A stretch of 64,000 bases of DNA from positions 1,118,499 through 1,182,498 of the forward strand of contig JXTC01000009.1 in assembly GCA_002914845.1 (NCBI GenBank), read 5' to 3'. The DNA comes from Trema orientale. Taxonomy: Eukaryota; Streptophyta; Magnoliopsida; Rosales; Cannabaceae. The translations under genes were made by a program, and so were the position numbers. Each line of letters opens with the position of its first letter. Position 1 is the stretch's first letter. The notes under the pieces are model-generated. The model made no database searches. It had not been told where the DNA came from and saw only the letters and a program-made list of their open reading frames with translations. Below are positions 23,110 to 35,935 of the stretch, piece after piece.

Positions 23110-26100
23110 ATGGGTTATGCTAATTCAAGATCTGTAAGGTACTACATCTTCTTCCCAATCCCTCATTAATATTAAATCATTACCATGTTTGGTTATAAGT
23201 CTAGTTTACACTACTTTTCAATACATTTCAGTGCATAGTATAATGAATAAGTTTGTGACTTTAACTTTCCAGATTTCAAGATGACCTTGAATTAGCAAAA
23301 CCCCCCAAAGTTAACGGAGATGATAAAGATATAAAGCCCAAATACAACATTGATGGGACTCAAATACCAGAACAAAGCTCCAACAAGGATGACCATAGGC
23401 ATGGCCATAAGGAGGTGTTTGGAAGGAGAGTAACATCCTTAAAATCCAAAGTTCTATCCAGAGTTTTCTCCGAGGACTACGATAGAGTGAAGAGGAAGAT
23501 ACTAGATCCCCGGGGGCCAGCAATTCGCCGGTGGAACAAGATTTTCTTAGTGACATGCTTAGTTTCTTTGTTTGTGGACCCTCTCTTCTTTTACTTGCCG
23601 ATGGTCCGCAAGGAAGAGTGCATTGAAATCGGAATTCGACTTGAAGTAGCCCTCACAATCATTAGATCATTAGGAGATGTCTTTTACGTAATTCAGATTT
23701 TCATCAGATTCCGTACAGCTTACATAGCTCCCTCTTCTCGTGTTTTCGGAAGAGGAGAGCTTGTTATAGACTCTAAGAAGATTGCAAAGAGGTACTTGCG
23801 CCAGAATTTCTGGATTGACCTCCTAGCTGCCCTGCCTCTTCCTCAGGTTTATATTTCTCATTTGGTTTTAAAATCTGCTCCTTGTTGTGTTCAGTAAGTT
23901 GTGCCAAAATATGATCTTTCTCTTTCTGTTCTTTTTTATCTTGATTTCAGGTGTTGATTTGGATTGTTATCCCAAATCTTAGCGGCTCAACGATGACTAA
24001 CACGAAAAACGTTCTCCGGTTCACCTTGATCTTTCAGTATCTCCCAAGACTGTTTCTTATATTTCCCTTGTCATCACAGATTGTTAAGGCCACTGGTGTT
24101 GTCACAGAAACAGCTTGGGCTGGGGCTGCATATAATCTCATTCTTTACATGTTGGCAAGCCACGTAAGTTGGACTAGCTTTTCTCTTATTCATGAACATA
24201 TTTTTGTCAAAGTGATTAGTAGTACAAAAATTTAGTAGCATATTTTCTAATAACTGCTTCTTGGTGAGCTTATTATTCCTTTTATGCTTTGGTTAATAAT
24301 GTAAAACCAGGAAAAAAAAAAAAACTTGGAAATGAATAGAAATTGGAGAGTCTATAGTATCTAACTAATTACTAAGCAAGAAAGATAAATCTAAACTCAA
24401 GAAATTCTTCTATTAGATTTTTTGTACAAAAATTAAACCTATATGAAAGGTGAAGTGTGACATTTGACTTAAAAACATCACAGGTTTTAGGTGCTTGCTG
24501 GTACCTTCTGTCAATTGAGAGACAAGAAGCATGTTGGAGAAGTGCTTGTGACTTGGAGAAGCCCATTTGTGAAAATAGGTACTTCGACTGTCACATGGCT
24601 AAAGACACCAATAGGCAGAGCTGGTTTCAGTCAAGCAATGTCACAAACTTATGCAACCCAGATAATGGCTTTTATCCTTATGGCATATATGGCGATGCAG
24701 TGACATTCGATGTAACAGTCGCAACTTTCTTCAACAAGTACTTTTACTGTCTATGGTGGGGTCTAAGGAATCTAAGGTACTTAACTGAACAATCATACAT
24801 TGTTATACGATAGTTGAATATTTTATTGGATTAAGTGTTTGCAGGTTGGGCATTACTCGTGGATAAGTAGAGCAACTTGGTGCTATTTATGGAATTTTAT
24901 AGACATAAATAAGTTGATTTTTAGAGTTACCATTCTTAATGTTCCTTTTAAATCCATGATTTGTGCAGTTCCTTGGGGCAAAATCTATCCACAAGCACTT
25001 TTGTTGGAGAAATCACTTTTGCGATTATTGTTGCAACTCTTGGACTGGTTCTCTTTGCCTTGCTTATTGGCAATATGCAAGTGAGTTCTATCACATTTTC
25101 CTACTATATTATTTGTTTTTAGCTCAAAGTTAAAGGGACTTTAAAATATGAGACTATAATTTCTCCGAGTTTAATCACACATTTTCGTATGGCAGAGGTA
25201 CCTTCAATCGACGACTGTTCGATTAGAAGAATGGAGGATCAAAAGAACTGATACGGAACAATGGATGCATCACAGGCAACTACCTCCGGACTTGAGACAG
25301 TCAGTGCGTAAGTATGATCAGTATAAGTGGGTGGCCACTCGAGGAGTCGATGAAGAGGCTCTTCTCAAAGGTTTACCTATGGATCTCCGCAGGGATATCA
25401 AGCGCCATCTTTGTCTTGACCTTGTTAGACGGGTGAGTTTCTTTCATTTCTTAGAAATATACTCTAGCTTACATTCGTAATCATATTCTTTCTCATTTAG
25501 GCCTCTTAGTCAAAGTTTAAAAACGATTAGGTATGTCTTATCACAACGTGCTAAATAAAGGTTAATTTAGAGTACTTATTAAGAAAGCAATAGTGAAAAA
25601 TGTTACCCCCCCCCAAAAAAAAAGAAAGAAAGAAAGAAAGAATTAAGGGTAAGAGGTTGCTTTTGCCGATGCTATAGCTGCTCTCAAGACGTTTTTGAAG
25701 TTGCACTAATCTCTAGTTATTTTTAATTATCGACTTTTTAGTCCAATCACTTAATGTGATAAGTGATAGATGAATTTCTCTAGTGGGGAATACTTACTGA
25801 TAAATGAATAGTTCTAAATGTCATAAATATTAGAATCGAATTTATGCGAGGCTAAGACAATTTAGACATATACATCCTCAGCAATAAAAGACATGTACAT
25901 AATTCTTCCTGTGACAATGTCAAATACTCAAATTGTATTATAATTCATTAGAGACAGTGTCTTAATTTTCATATTGTGACATGAAACATACCACATGCCA
26001 CAAATTTGATAAAAATCAGTGTGATTGTTAGTAATAGTAGCATGCTTTTTTCCATTTAATTTTTTATTTGACATGTATGATTCTTCCAAAATGACCATGA

Positions 26101-26782
26101 TTAGGTGCCTTTATTTGATCAAATGGACGAAAGAATGCTTGATGCAATATGTGAAAGGCTTAAACCAGCCTTGTGCACGGAAGGCACATTTCTTGTGCGT
26201 GAAGGTGATCCGGTCAACGAAATGCTCTTCATTATCCGAGGCCACCTCGATTCCTACACCACCAATGGCGGCCGGACCGGGTTCTTCAACTCGTGCCACA
26301 TCGGCCCGGGCGATTTCTGCGGCGAGGAGCTGCTGACGTGGGCGCTAGACCCGCGGCCAAGTGTCACCCTACCATCGTCCACTCGGACGGTCAAAGCCAT
26401 CTCAGAAGTAGAGGCCTTTGCTCTTGTGGCTGAGGACTTGAAATTTGTGGCCTCACAATTTAGGAGGCTCCACAGCAAACAACTAAGACACAAGTTCCGG
26501 TTTTATTCCCACCAATGGAGATTATGGGCCGCGTGTTTCATACAGGCCGCTTGGCGTCGGCACAAGAAACGCAGGGAGGTGGCTGAACTCCGGGCCAAGG
26601 AAAGCCCAACAGTTGCCGAGCCCGAGCCTGTGTCCCAACACAGTTCGGGCTTGGCTATGTATGCCGCAAGGCTTGCGGCGAGCACTCGGAAGCCCGCTAA
26701 TAAGCATTCTGGGCCGGACTCTGGGGTTGTGAGCTCGTTGCAAAAGCCGGCCGAGCCCGATTTTTCGGTTTGCGAGGATTAA
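23110..26782 (+). CDS. CNGC15: Cyclic nucleotide-gated channel, CNGC15 type
   Basis: Seven coding exons join in frame into 711 codons plus stop: 23110-23138, 23273-23846, 23951-24163, 24484-24776, 24969-25080, 25196-25432, 26105-26782. The N terminus MGYANSRSVRFQ is the CNGC15 signature. Segments in order: S1 at about residues 98-119, S2 about 132-157, S3 about 187-209, S4 about 221-243 with spaced Arg/Lys, S5 about 256-281, an extracellular loop with several Cys, the pore with filter GQNL (373-376), and S6 ending ALLIGNMQ (407). The C-terminal part has the linker, a cyclic-nucleotide-binding domain whose phosphate-binding cassette is GDFCGEELL (about 555-563), an IQ calmodulin site FIQAAWRRHKKR (about 631-642) and the tail EPDFSVCED. 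Known CNGC15 proteins are Ca2+-permeable tetrameric channels; in legumes they act at the nuclear envelope. The short first exon is supported by phase and the conserved N terminus. All introns are GT-AG; nothing is broken. Confidence 0.95.
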
Positions 26783-27597
26783 CGAAAAGAGAAAAAACAA
26801 AAAGAGAAAAGGAACGAAACCCTTTAATTTGGGCTACAGTTTGTAGTAGTGATCTACGATATGGGTCGGTCCAGTCCTGGCGCCTGAGAACCTTTGGATC
26901 GCAATTCGGACCCGATATTGGAAAAAAAGTTCTACTCTCTTTTTTACTCTCATATCTTATTATTTGACACGTAGATAACTCCAATAAAACATCTCATATT
27001 TGTCAAGTAGTCAGACAAGAGAATAGAGCAAGCATTCCGCTTACATACAATCAAGAGCTAAATATGTTTGAAAACTTGGTTGGACTGTAATTTACACATA
27101 GTCAGGACTTATTATTGTTGTACATTATTTGCTTCGGGAGCTTTTTGTGTAAATTTTATTCTTTCTCTTAGGACAATCAGGATTCTTTATATGAATTGTT
27201 TTGATTGCATGAGATAATATATTAGGAGATAGTTATTAGGAAATGTTTGTAAGACTTCGGAGGATAATTTTTTATAAAGGAATGTTGTAGCCGAAGTATT
27301 TAAGTAAAGAAATGAAGGACTAATGCATACAATTCTGTTCTTTTTCGCTTTCAATGTTTGCTACATTAATTTTACTAGAAAGAAAATTAGGTTCGATGCT
27401 ATAGACTGATTTGGAATTTTTTTTTTCTTGGACTATTGTTGCATTACAGTAACTTCTAGAAGTAAATTGTATATGATAAAAACAGTTAATGACATAAAAA
27501 TTATCATCACTTTTAACTTTTCTGCAAAAATTAATGACTTTTGAGTTCTTACAAATTAATATCCTAACTTTTGAATTATGCAAATTAATACCGTGAT
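26783..27597. other. 3' flank of the channel gene and intergenic DNA
   Basis: The first few hundred bases probably carry the 3' untranslated region; AATAAA at about 26981-26986 is the best polyadenylation signal. Frames on the minus strand at 26522-26984 are antisense shadows of the last exon. No other gene is seen. Confidence 0.45.
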
Positions 27598-27778
27598 AGA
27601 AGAATGCTAACAACACTCTCTTTTGCACTCTTCTAATCTCACTGCTTGACACATGAATTCTACTATGATTTGTTGTATTATTAAAATATTAAAATGATAG
27701 TGGAATCCACGTGTCAGACAGTGAGACTGGAGAGTGTAAAAGAGAATGAAAAAGAGGTGCATTTAGCATTTCTCTAAT
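27598..27778. mobile_element. Foldback MITE of about 180 bp
   Basis: The left half (tagaagaatgctaacaacac, then ctcactg(c)ttgacac) is the imperfect inverse of the right half (atagtggaatccacgtgtcag ... aaatgctaaa read inversely, ending 'tttctcta'), leaving a core of about 30 bp. Arms are about 75 bp. The outer bases read TA on both sides, which would suit a TA target, but the repeat is too short to be sure. Confidence 0.65.
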
Positions 27779-28013
27779 GTGATAATTGAAAGAATAAACA
27801 TTAAAACTGCATAAAGGTCATAGTTCAGTGTGGTTTTTCTCGAAAGTGGACATTTGTGCCAAATATCCTTTTTTGTTTTTTTGTTTTTTTGTTTTTCTTA
27901 CATGTCATTAATCCTGATTTTTTATTTTAACAATTTCATACCCGATATTAGGTATATGTTTTGTGTATAAAATACATTTGTAGAATATGTATATATATAT
28001 AATATATATATAT
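27779..28013. other. Spacer with (TA)n before a MITE
   Basis: AT-rich DNA with three 'ttttttg' repeats at 27868-27896 and a (TA)n tract at 27988-28013 that served as the insertion site of the following MITE. Confidence 0.5.
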
Positions 28014-28247
28014 GGGCACCAATGCAGTAGGTATTTTTTTTAACCTATCTATAGGTATTGTTTTGCCCAATAAAAGTTGATAACTTACGTCTTCTTATGG
28101 TAAAAAGTGGAGAGAGAAAAATATTAAATAATCGGTATTTATTTTTATTTTTTTTCCAACAACTTAAATTATGATAGCCATTAGATCAATGATTTAACGA
28201 CTAAAAAAAATAACTATCAATAAAAAAAACTACGGAAATGGGAACGT
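28014..28247 (+). mobile_element. TA-tract MITE family, copy 1
   Basis: Starts gggcaccaatgcagtaggta and ends with the degraded inverse terminus 'ggaaatgggaac', with (TA)n on both sides. The interior carries 'aaaagtggagagagaaaaatattaaat' (in shorter parts) and the near-palindrome 'tagccattagatca...aacgactaa' typical of subfamily II. There is no reading frame. Confidence 0.75.
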
Positions 28248-31200
28248 GTATATATATATATATGACATGCATGATGAAATGTATATCTTCTTTTAGGTAT
28301 ACTTATTTTTTTATTATATAAAAAAAGGGCATCTACGGTATATATTTATCCAAAAATGGGTATCTATCTATAAGAAATTAAAAAGAGATATCTATATAAA
28401 TATGCTTAAATAAATGAGAAAACTACATCTGAATGCCCCTTTTTTGCACCCAAATGTCAATCAATATCCATTTTTTTGTTAACTAAAATCTATGCTCCTT
28501 TTTAAAACTTAAAATTTTCTTTTTCCACATTTGTCCTTCCTGTTTGTCTTCGTCCCCTCGTCCTTTGGACAACAGCCAAATCCTCTAGGTTTTTCACGTT
28601 TGAAATATCGATCTCCACCAAATTCTCACAACTCAGCCAAATTCATCGACTCAGAGCCAAATTAATCTCGTAAATAAATGGGCTTCTTACAAAATTCTAG
28701 GACCAAAGTACCAAAAATTGAAAAAAGATAGAGTGAGCTGAATTTTTTGAAAAATCCTAGATTTATTTAGAAAAATATCATTTTTAAAAGATTTTTAGAA
28801 CAATATCATTTTTAATAATAGTTAAAAAATGCCACCTTTTTTTTTTTGGCCAAAATTAGTATTTTTTTTTATGATACTCGGGGTAGTATCCAATCTATAC
28901 TTGAGGTAACAGGTCATACTTGAGATAACTTGATTGATTACTTTAAGTATCTGATCTCATCAATTAATAAAAAGTGGTATTTTTATACGAAATTTTAAAA
29001 TAATATTTTTCTAATTAAAATCAGGAATTTTTAAAAAAGTTTAAAATCCGAGAAATTTCAATTTTTTTTTTTAAATTACCGTAAAAAAGCAAATTTCCTC
29101 TAAATAAAGAGATTTGTCTAATTTTTCCGGAGAGAAATGTTAATGGGCTTCGCTTGGTGGAAAGGGTCCACAAGAAAACAAAGCCCAAAATATTGATGGG
29201 CAATTCGGCCGATGAAGCATGAGCATCCCAGTTGATGTTGACTCTAGTATAGGCTTTATAGATACGTGGTCTGTGTTGTAAAACTGTAAATGGGCCTTTT
29301 AGCCACATGTCCCAATTTTGGATCATAGTTTGCAAAAATGAGCGTTTTCCACATTTAGTATATCAAAATATATTGATTTATTAGTTGAAAATTGATTTAT
29401 TTTTTACAGAATTGATTTAATTTTTCATTAAATTGGTGTAAAAAATGGTCCTTTTTAAACTGATTTTAAATAAAGGCCATTTATTATAAATACTCATTGT
29501 AAATTGGGTTCACATCTGACTGTGAAAGAACCTCAAGGGTCCATACACGGTACTTATTTGAGAATGAGATTGGCAAGAATACTAAAATAACTAATAATTC
29601 TAATAAAGTTTGTCTATACCTATTTTATCCAAACGGTTGTTAGGATTATCGAACCGAAAACGAACTGTATCAAATTTAAATGGCCAGTTCCCCAAAATCA
29701 GCGCAGCCGAAAAGAGAGAGAGAAAAATAAAATAAAATAACAAAAGGGACACACAAGTTAGTGCCCTCCTTAAAGTTAGAACATGTTTTCCACTGTCCCA
29801 GAAGAAATTAAACAAAGGTTAAAACGTGTTTTACTCGTGCTTCCAAAAATCCCAAGGCTTAAACATATTTAATGATTTGTAAAAGGTGAGCTTAAGACAA
29901 ATGCAAGTGATATAGTTCCAAGCACTTTTATTTGACCTCACCAACATATGTATTAATTAAGCTCAACCAAAATCATACATATTGCACTTTATCATTGATT
30001 TAGTACAAAGGAACATCATGAATATGCCTTTGGTTATCATTTTAGAGTAGTTCCACCTTTGTCATTGCTTTATTAATTCTTAATATACCTAACTATAGTT
30101 TTGTCATTTTCAATAATTCCTCAAGCAGCAAGCTACACATTTTTCTTCCTTCTTTTTCACCGCTATCCATTTGACCAATAGTAAAGATTCCTTCACTCTT
30201 TTCTTTGCTTTAGCACAATAGATGTTATAGTAAATACCTTTTTAGGGCAGCAAATTTCTCTCCAAGCAGATGGGACAAATACCAAGTTCGAACTTTTATT
30301 TACCTTCATAACAAGAAAAGGATTTTTTGGCCCTTTTGACCCATAAATCTAGGGATTGCTGAGGCCTTATGATGGGCTTATGGTAGCCAATGGCCGAAGC
30401 AGTCTATACCTTTTAACTTTCTTGGCATGGGCTTGACAGCATTTGTCATGCAAAAAGAAACAAAATTATAATATTATATTTATCTGTGCATGTATTTTGC
30501 AAGTGGGAGGTTCAAGCTTCAAACTTGTTCTACTTATGTATGCAACCACAAAATGACATCTTTTCAATAGTAGCTAGAAATGTGAATTCTTAAGTTAATT
30601 TGAAATTGTAAAATGTTCTAAATATTTTAAAGATGGTTACTAGCTTAGCACTTAGCACTTAGCAGTTAGCAGGGTTGTTAATCGTATACTTACTTTCAAT
30701 TGTTGAGATGATGAGATCCAAAGTTACAATCTCCACCTCTTGTAAAAAAAAAAATGTAATATTTAAGGACGCAAAATTAAGAGTGCCACGCATATACAGC
30801 AACTAGAATAAGATTATAAGTCTATTATTCTTTAATAGTTAGTTACGTATCAATGACATAATATTGATTCTAAAACAATCATGAAACGGAAACCAAGCAT
30901 ATAAATATTTTCATTAGCCTAAAGTATCTTATAGAATGAATATTAGACCGATCAAGGGTATGCACGGGATTGAGATGAGATTATAAGGGTGGTAGACATA
31001 TTCATCAGATTCACCTCAAAAAGAGGGACAAAATCAATAAAAAGGAAACATGAACTGGGTCCCTGAGGACATCGTCAGAGTCCACACGTTACTCTAAAAT
31101 ACATGACCAACTTTTTAAGGGACATTTCAATATTTCATGGGTCCAATTGTCCCAGTCAGAACACAAGAGCCAATTTTCATTTTTTGGTGTGAGCCTAGTC

Positions 31201-31403
31201 ATTTGCAGCTGGACCCCACTTTGACAATCGGCCTGGCCTTGGGTTAGAATGGGAGTAGTTCCTCGCAAATTTATAAATCCAAAAAAAATAGGTATAATTT
31301 CACATAATAAAAAGTACTTGATTATATACCAGCTAAAATTACCTTTCTAATAAAATATTTTCAAAAATTGGGAGTTATATTATAAGAGTTATAAATAGTA
31401 ATG
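28248..31403. other. Gene-free AT-rich DNA
   Basis: No gene is supported. The 104-codon (29021-29335) and 71-codon (29600-29815) minus frames show no domain. Poly-T or poly-A runs lie at 28831, 28862 and 30748. A triplet of 'cttagcac'/'cttagcag' repeats lies at 30643-30670. Confidence 0.45.
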
Positions 31404-31929
31404 GCATCTAAACTATACTCATTATATCATTTTGGTTTTTAAATTTTTGACTTACATAACAATAATCTCTGAATTATGTAATTTTTAGAATAATGATCTA
31501 TTTGTCACAAATTGTTAGTTTTATAATAGAAAATAACTATGGACAAAGCATATAATTAGGTATTATTTACTTTTATAAGTCAGAATCTTGTTTTCAGTCA
31601 TAGTTTTCAAACTATATGCTTTTTACATGACTCATTTCTATTTAAAATTTAATGGTTTATGGAAAAAAAAAGTCATTACTCAATAATTGCATAAGTCTTA
31701 ATAGTTTACTGTGTAAGTTGAAAATTCGGAGTCTCACTCTTGACTATAGTTACCAAACTGTGTATTATGTAATAACGTGCTTTGTAATAACCTATTTCTG
31801 TTAAATATTTAACAGTTTGCGATTGACAAAAATATAATTATTGTAATAATTATTACATAATTCAAGGATCATTACTATATAAATTGAAAGTTCAGGGGAC
31901 AAAGTAGTACAATGAATATAATCTATGGG
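31404..31929. mobile_element. Element with long inverted ends (about 525 bp)
   Basis: The left end (about 31406-31515: 'atctaaactatactcattat', 'tgaattatgtaa', 'aataatgatc', 'caaattgttag') is matched inversely by the right end (about 31805-31927: 'aacagtttg', 'gatcattact', 'ttacataattca', 'atgaatataatctat'). The arms are about 110 bp with many substitutions, which suggests an old insertion. There is no coding capacity and no clear target duplication. Confidence 0.6.
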
Positions 31930-33380
31930 TCATAAGAAAAACTTCGGTACTCCAAGAAGAATATGCTAAGTAAGGGACAATCATATAAAGAAAGTACTAA
32001 TGATTCTACCATCTGGGTCAATTGGCGCTTATTTTTTCCACATTATATAAGTGGTTGTAGTTTAAAATATGGAAGGATTCCATGACCTTGATTAGTACTA
32101 GATATGACATTGGAATAGAGTTCATAAAGCCACATTCATTGTAGAAAATCTCTACTGCATTAGAATATATTGTTCAATAAACTTGACTATATTTAATTAA
32201 AAAGATGATTAATTTTTACCTGCCTTGTGAGGGAGGGAATTAAATTTGAAGATTAACAATTAAAACAAAACAAGGGCGGCTTACCTAATTGTCATGCAAA
32301 TTTGTGAGAAAAGGTCTATCATGTCAATTAGCCTCAATGATAATCCAAATTAAACTTACCAAATATCAACATATCTTTGTTCATATACCAATTGGAGAAT
32401 TTCTCGTCATATTTGCTGTCTCATTTTTGGAGAGCAAGGTAACAATCAATGAATTCACGGATTAATATTTAAGAGTCTTTTTCAAACAATTATAAGTTTG
32501 GTAATTTCTTGCATTGCCTTCCTTCAACGGCTAGGAACTACTAAATAGCTAGCTTGTTTTGACATATTAAGCGACCGAAAAATACCACATTTCACGAATA
32601 TTCATGTCACAACTGCCGCCCCCAGAATGGCAAAAGTTCCGGTTTTAACTTTCGACGTGTTTCATGTGTTTAAGGATGAGTTTGGATATTAAGTTAATTA
32701 TCAAAGAATTAATTTTAATGCTAGTGATGTTGTGATAATAAGTGACATTATTTTCAAATGAAAACTGTTAAAGGGTATATATAGTGCTTAACATCACATA
32801 TTAATAAAAATATTAGACTCACATACCTCTAAACCGAAAAAGGCTGATCATATACAAATTAGAAGTATGGTATTTATTCTTTTTATTAACATGTGGTGCT
32901 CACATGTTAAACATTACAGGTGCTTATAGCATCCACTTTCGAATTGGAATGCCACATGACATTTCACCATTTGCCACATAAGTGGTAATATAATTCCTAG
33001 TCCTAATTTCAATTTCCATCTATGCAAAGCAATCTTCGTCGTACAAGGAAAAACCTAATTGAACATCCTTTGAATTACTTCTTCAGTTCGGGGGAAAAAG
33101 AAAATTGTCTTACCAGATAATAAATTTCAGCATTCTAACAGTCTAAAAGTTTGGGACAGAAACGCGGGATCTCTTAGTCTAACTAAGGTTCTTTTATATG
33201 AAATATTAAATCAGTTATCACCAAAGAAATGATCGATAATTATTCTAGTTTGGTTTATTGATCTATTGGCCGGTTTTAGAGTTGGAATAAGTATTCTTGC
33301 TAGCTAGGTACTAAACTAGTTGGAATAATATTTATAACCAGCCCTAATGCTTCATCTTTGAGTTTGATTTTTATTTAAAA
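31930..33380. other. Gene-free AT-rich DNA
   Basis: I see no gene, repeat array or element boundary here apart from scattered A/T runs. Confidence 0.4.
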
Positions 33381-33705
33381 GAGTTAATTACAAAAAAAAT
33401 ATCTTGAAATTTGGCCTTTATGCAATTAAACCCTATATATGTTTTGATTTCTGTGAAAACATATTTCCACATTTTGAAATTTAAAAAATTTGTACCGTAC
33501 TTCCATATTTTACCCAAGTTATGTTAGTCCAAATAATGCTTTTTTGTAGAGTGTGGATTATAAATTTTTTAGAAATAGATTTATCAAAAATATGGACAGA
33601 AGTACAAATCTTTTAAATTTCAAACTACGAACGTATTTTTTTATTTTTTGCAAAAACTAAAACATAAGAGTTAAATTGCAGAAAGACTAAACTTTTTTTT
33701 ATTAT
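33381..33705. mobile_element. Foldback element of about 320 bp
   Basis: The left arm ('tatgcaattaaaccctatat', 'ttttgaaatttaaaaaattt', 'gtac...ttccatattt') is inverted in the right arm ('aaatatggacagaagtac', 'aaatcttttaaatttcaaac', 'aagagttaaattgcag'). Arms are about 130 bp, diverged. Limits are approximate and no target duplication is clear. Confidence 0.55.
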
Positions 33706-35935
33706 TTTTTTAATCCTATTTAAAAATTAAAAAGAAGGCAAGTTCCATTTCATGTAGATCGAAGTACTGTAGACCATTTCAAGTGGCTAAAGGGATACTA
33801 TTTTGTCCTCATGATCATGTTAAAGGGATACTATTTTGGCCTTTTTGCATTATGACAATCCGACTCAACTGATCAACAAAGGGCATGCCCACAATGAAAC
33901 ATTGCTATGCTCAGTACATAGGACAGCACTATATATAGCTAGTTAGCCTTATAGCCATATTATAAATACATAATGCCATTCGAATTATAATCAGTTCCTT
34001 TTGGATGAAGGTCAATAATATAATCGATTACCAAGCTTGACAAAATCTTGTAATGTAGGTTGAAAGAAATTAAACTTGATGATCATGATTGGTGTCGGGT
34101 AATTGCTAGGTAGGTTGCTGTTAATTATTTGTTCCATATAATATTTGGATTAATATTATTGATGATTGGACCCTTCAACAACTAACAAAGTAGTCGATCG
34201 ATTGATCCCAAATATATGTGGTCTTACTCTGCATAGTGAGCACATATAACTTTGGAAAGTTCTTTCAATTAATTATGGGAAAACCCCACACTCTTGTTTA
34301 ATATGCGCTAGCTACCATGTGAGAATGCTTACAAATTATTAAGTTCAAGATTATAATGTATAACCATATAAAAGGCATACACAAGTACAGAATTTTCAAA
34401 GGTTGTTCATTGATTAGATGTACATGTTAATGATTGATATTACATCCTTATATATATGGATATATATGCCCATATATATATATATATGTATGTAAATACA
34501 AGGAAAAAAGAAGCTAAATTGAAACTAATAACTTTTGATCTTCCATACTCCATAGTCCAATATTCCTTCCCATAATATATGGAGGCTAGGAAAAAAAAAA
34601 AAAAAAAAAAGAGATCAAACCCATCTTTTAGAGTCTTTCCCGGCAATTTTATTTTGAATAAGTCATAGCTATCTCTTTGAAAAGTTGACTTATATGTAAT
34701 TTTAATTATAGGTGCATGCAGGTGGATTTGACTAATACCAAATCTTAATCTGTAGGCTTTTAATCTATTTGAGTTATTGGTCATAACTAGCATAATCGTT
34801 TTTTTTTTTTTTTTTTTTTTAAAGAATCTCATTTTTCCAATTTTTAATGAAAAATTGTATATGTTTTTCCTTAAAAAAAAATTGCATCTTTCTAGATTTA
34901 ATTTCGTTCTTGTTATAAGATTACAAAGTAAAATGAAATAATTAATCTACAATAAAGGAAAATAATATATATTTATAAAAACCAAATTCCCACGGATTTG
35001 TGTAATTATGCTAGTGTATATTCATAAGAAGTTGTACTAATTATGTAAGGAGGAAAAGATGAAAAGTTTATGCGGCCAAAAGGAAGAAAAAAAAATCACT
35101 TTTTTAGAAATTCTTCTTTTGCTTCTTCTAATTTTTCGTTCAGGTGTTGTTGCTCCATTTTTTTAGTCTTTTTTTGGATACTATTATAGCTGATTCTCAC
35201 CATATAATTAAAATGAGTATATTCAAATATAATTAAAATGAGTATATTCAATTATTAGATTGTTCTTTTTGATAATTCTAATTAAGGATAAAATTGTAAC
35301 TAAAATTATGAATGTACATAGTTAAATTGTTGATGAATTTAGAACTTCCCTAAATAATGTCATTCAATATCATTGATAATGAGAATAATCATAGTTATAG
35401 GAAAAAAATAATATGGGACGTTGCCACGTGACATAAGACAGATACTTTAGCACTGGTTGTGGAATATAGTATGGTTTTCTATTGAATTATTTTCACTTTT
35501 GGATTTAAGATCAAAATGTACTTTAAAATACATATCAAGTGAGACTAGCAATATCTCAACTCTGGACAGCATTAGCACTCTATTAATCTCTCTATATCCT
35601 GATAAACAGCATGTTATATTTAAGAAGACTCTTATATGGTAATTATTCAATTTACATTGTCAAATTATAATCAAACAGCTAGTATAAATGTATTGGGCCA
35701 GTCTCTAACAAATAGTCTTGATCGATCCTCGACGTTTCTAAACTGTTCTTCGTTCGATCGCTGACGAAGGCAGGGAGGACACCTATAAGGTTATAAAGAC
35801 CCCATTGCTTAAGTCAGAAATCAAATTGACAAAATTTTGGTAAGTAAAAGACTTTCCAATACTTAAGTAAAAAATCAAATTAGCAGAAATTAGTTATTCA
35901 CGGATGAATTATATACATTGGTCAATAGATCAAAT
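33706..35935. other. Gene-free AT-rich DNA
   Basis: Long A or T runs at 34591-34610 and 34800-34820 generate spurious Lys/Phe-rich frames. 'Ataattaaaatgagtatattcaa' type units are tandemly repeated twice at about 35205-35250. No gene is seen. Confidence 0.4.

Noticed and set aside
26522-26984. Minus frames of 92 and 95 codons
   Set aside because: Antisense shadows of the GC-richer last CNGC exon and its flank.
34440-34832. 130-codon minus frame
   Set aside because: Created by long A and T runs; Lys and Phe strings, no domain.
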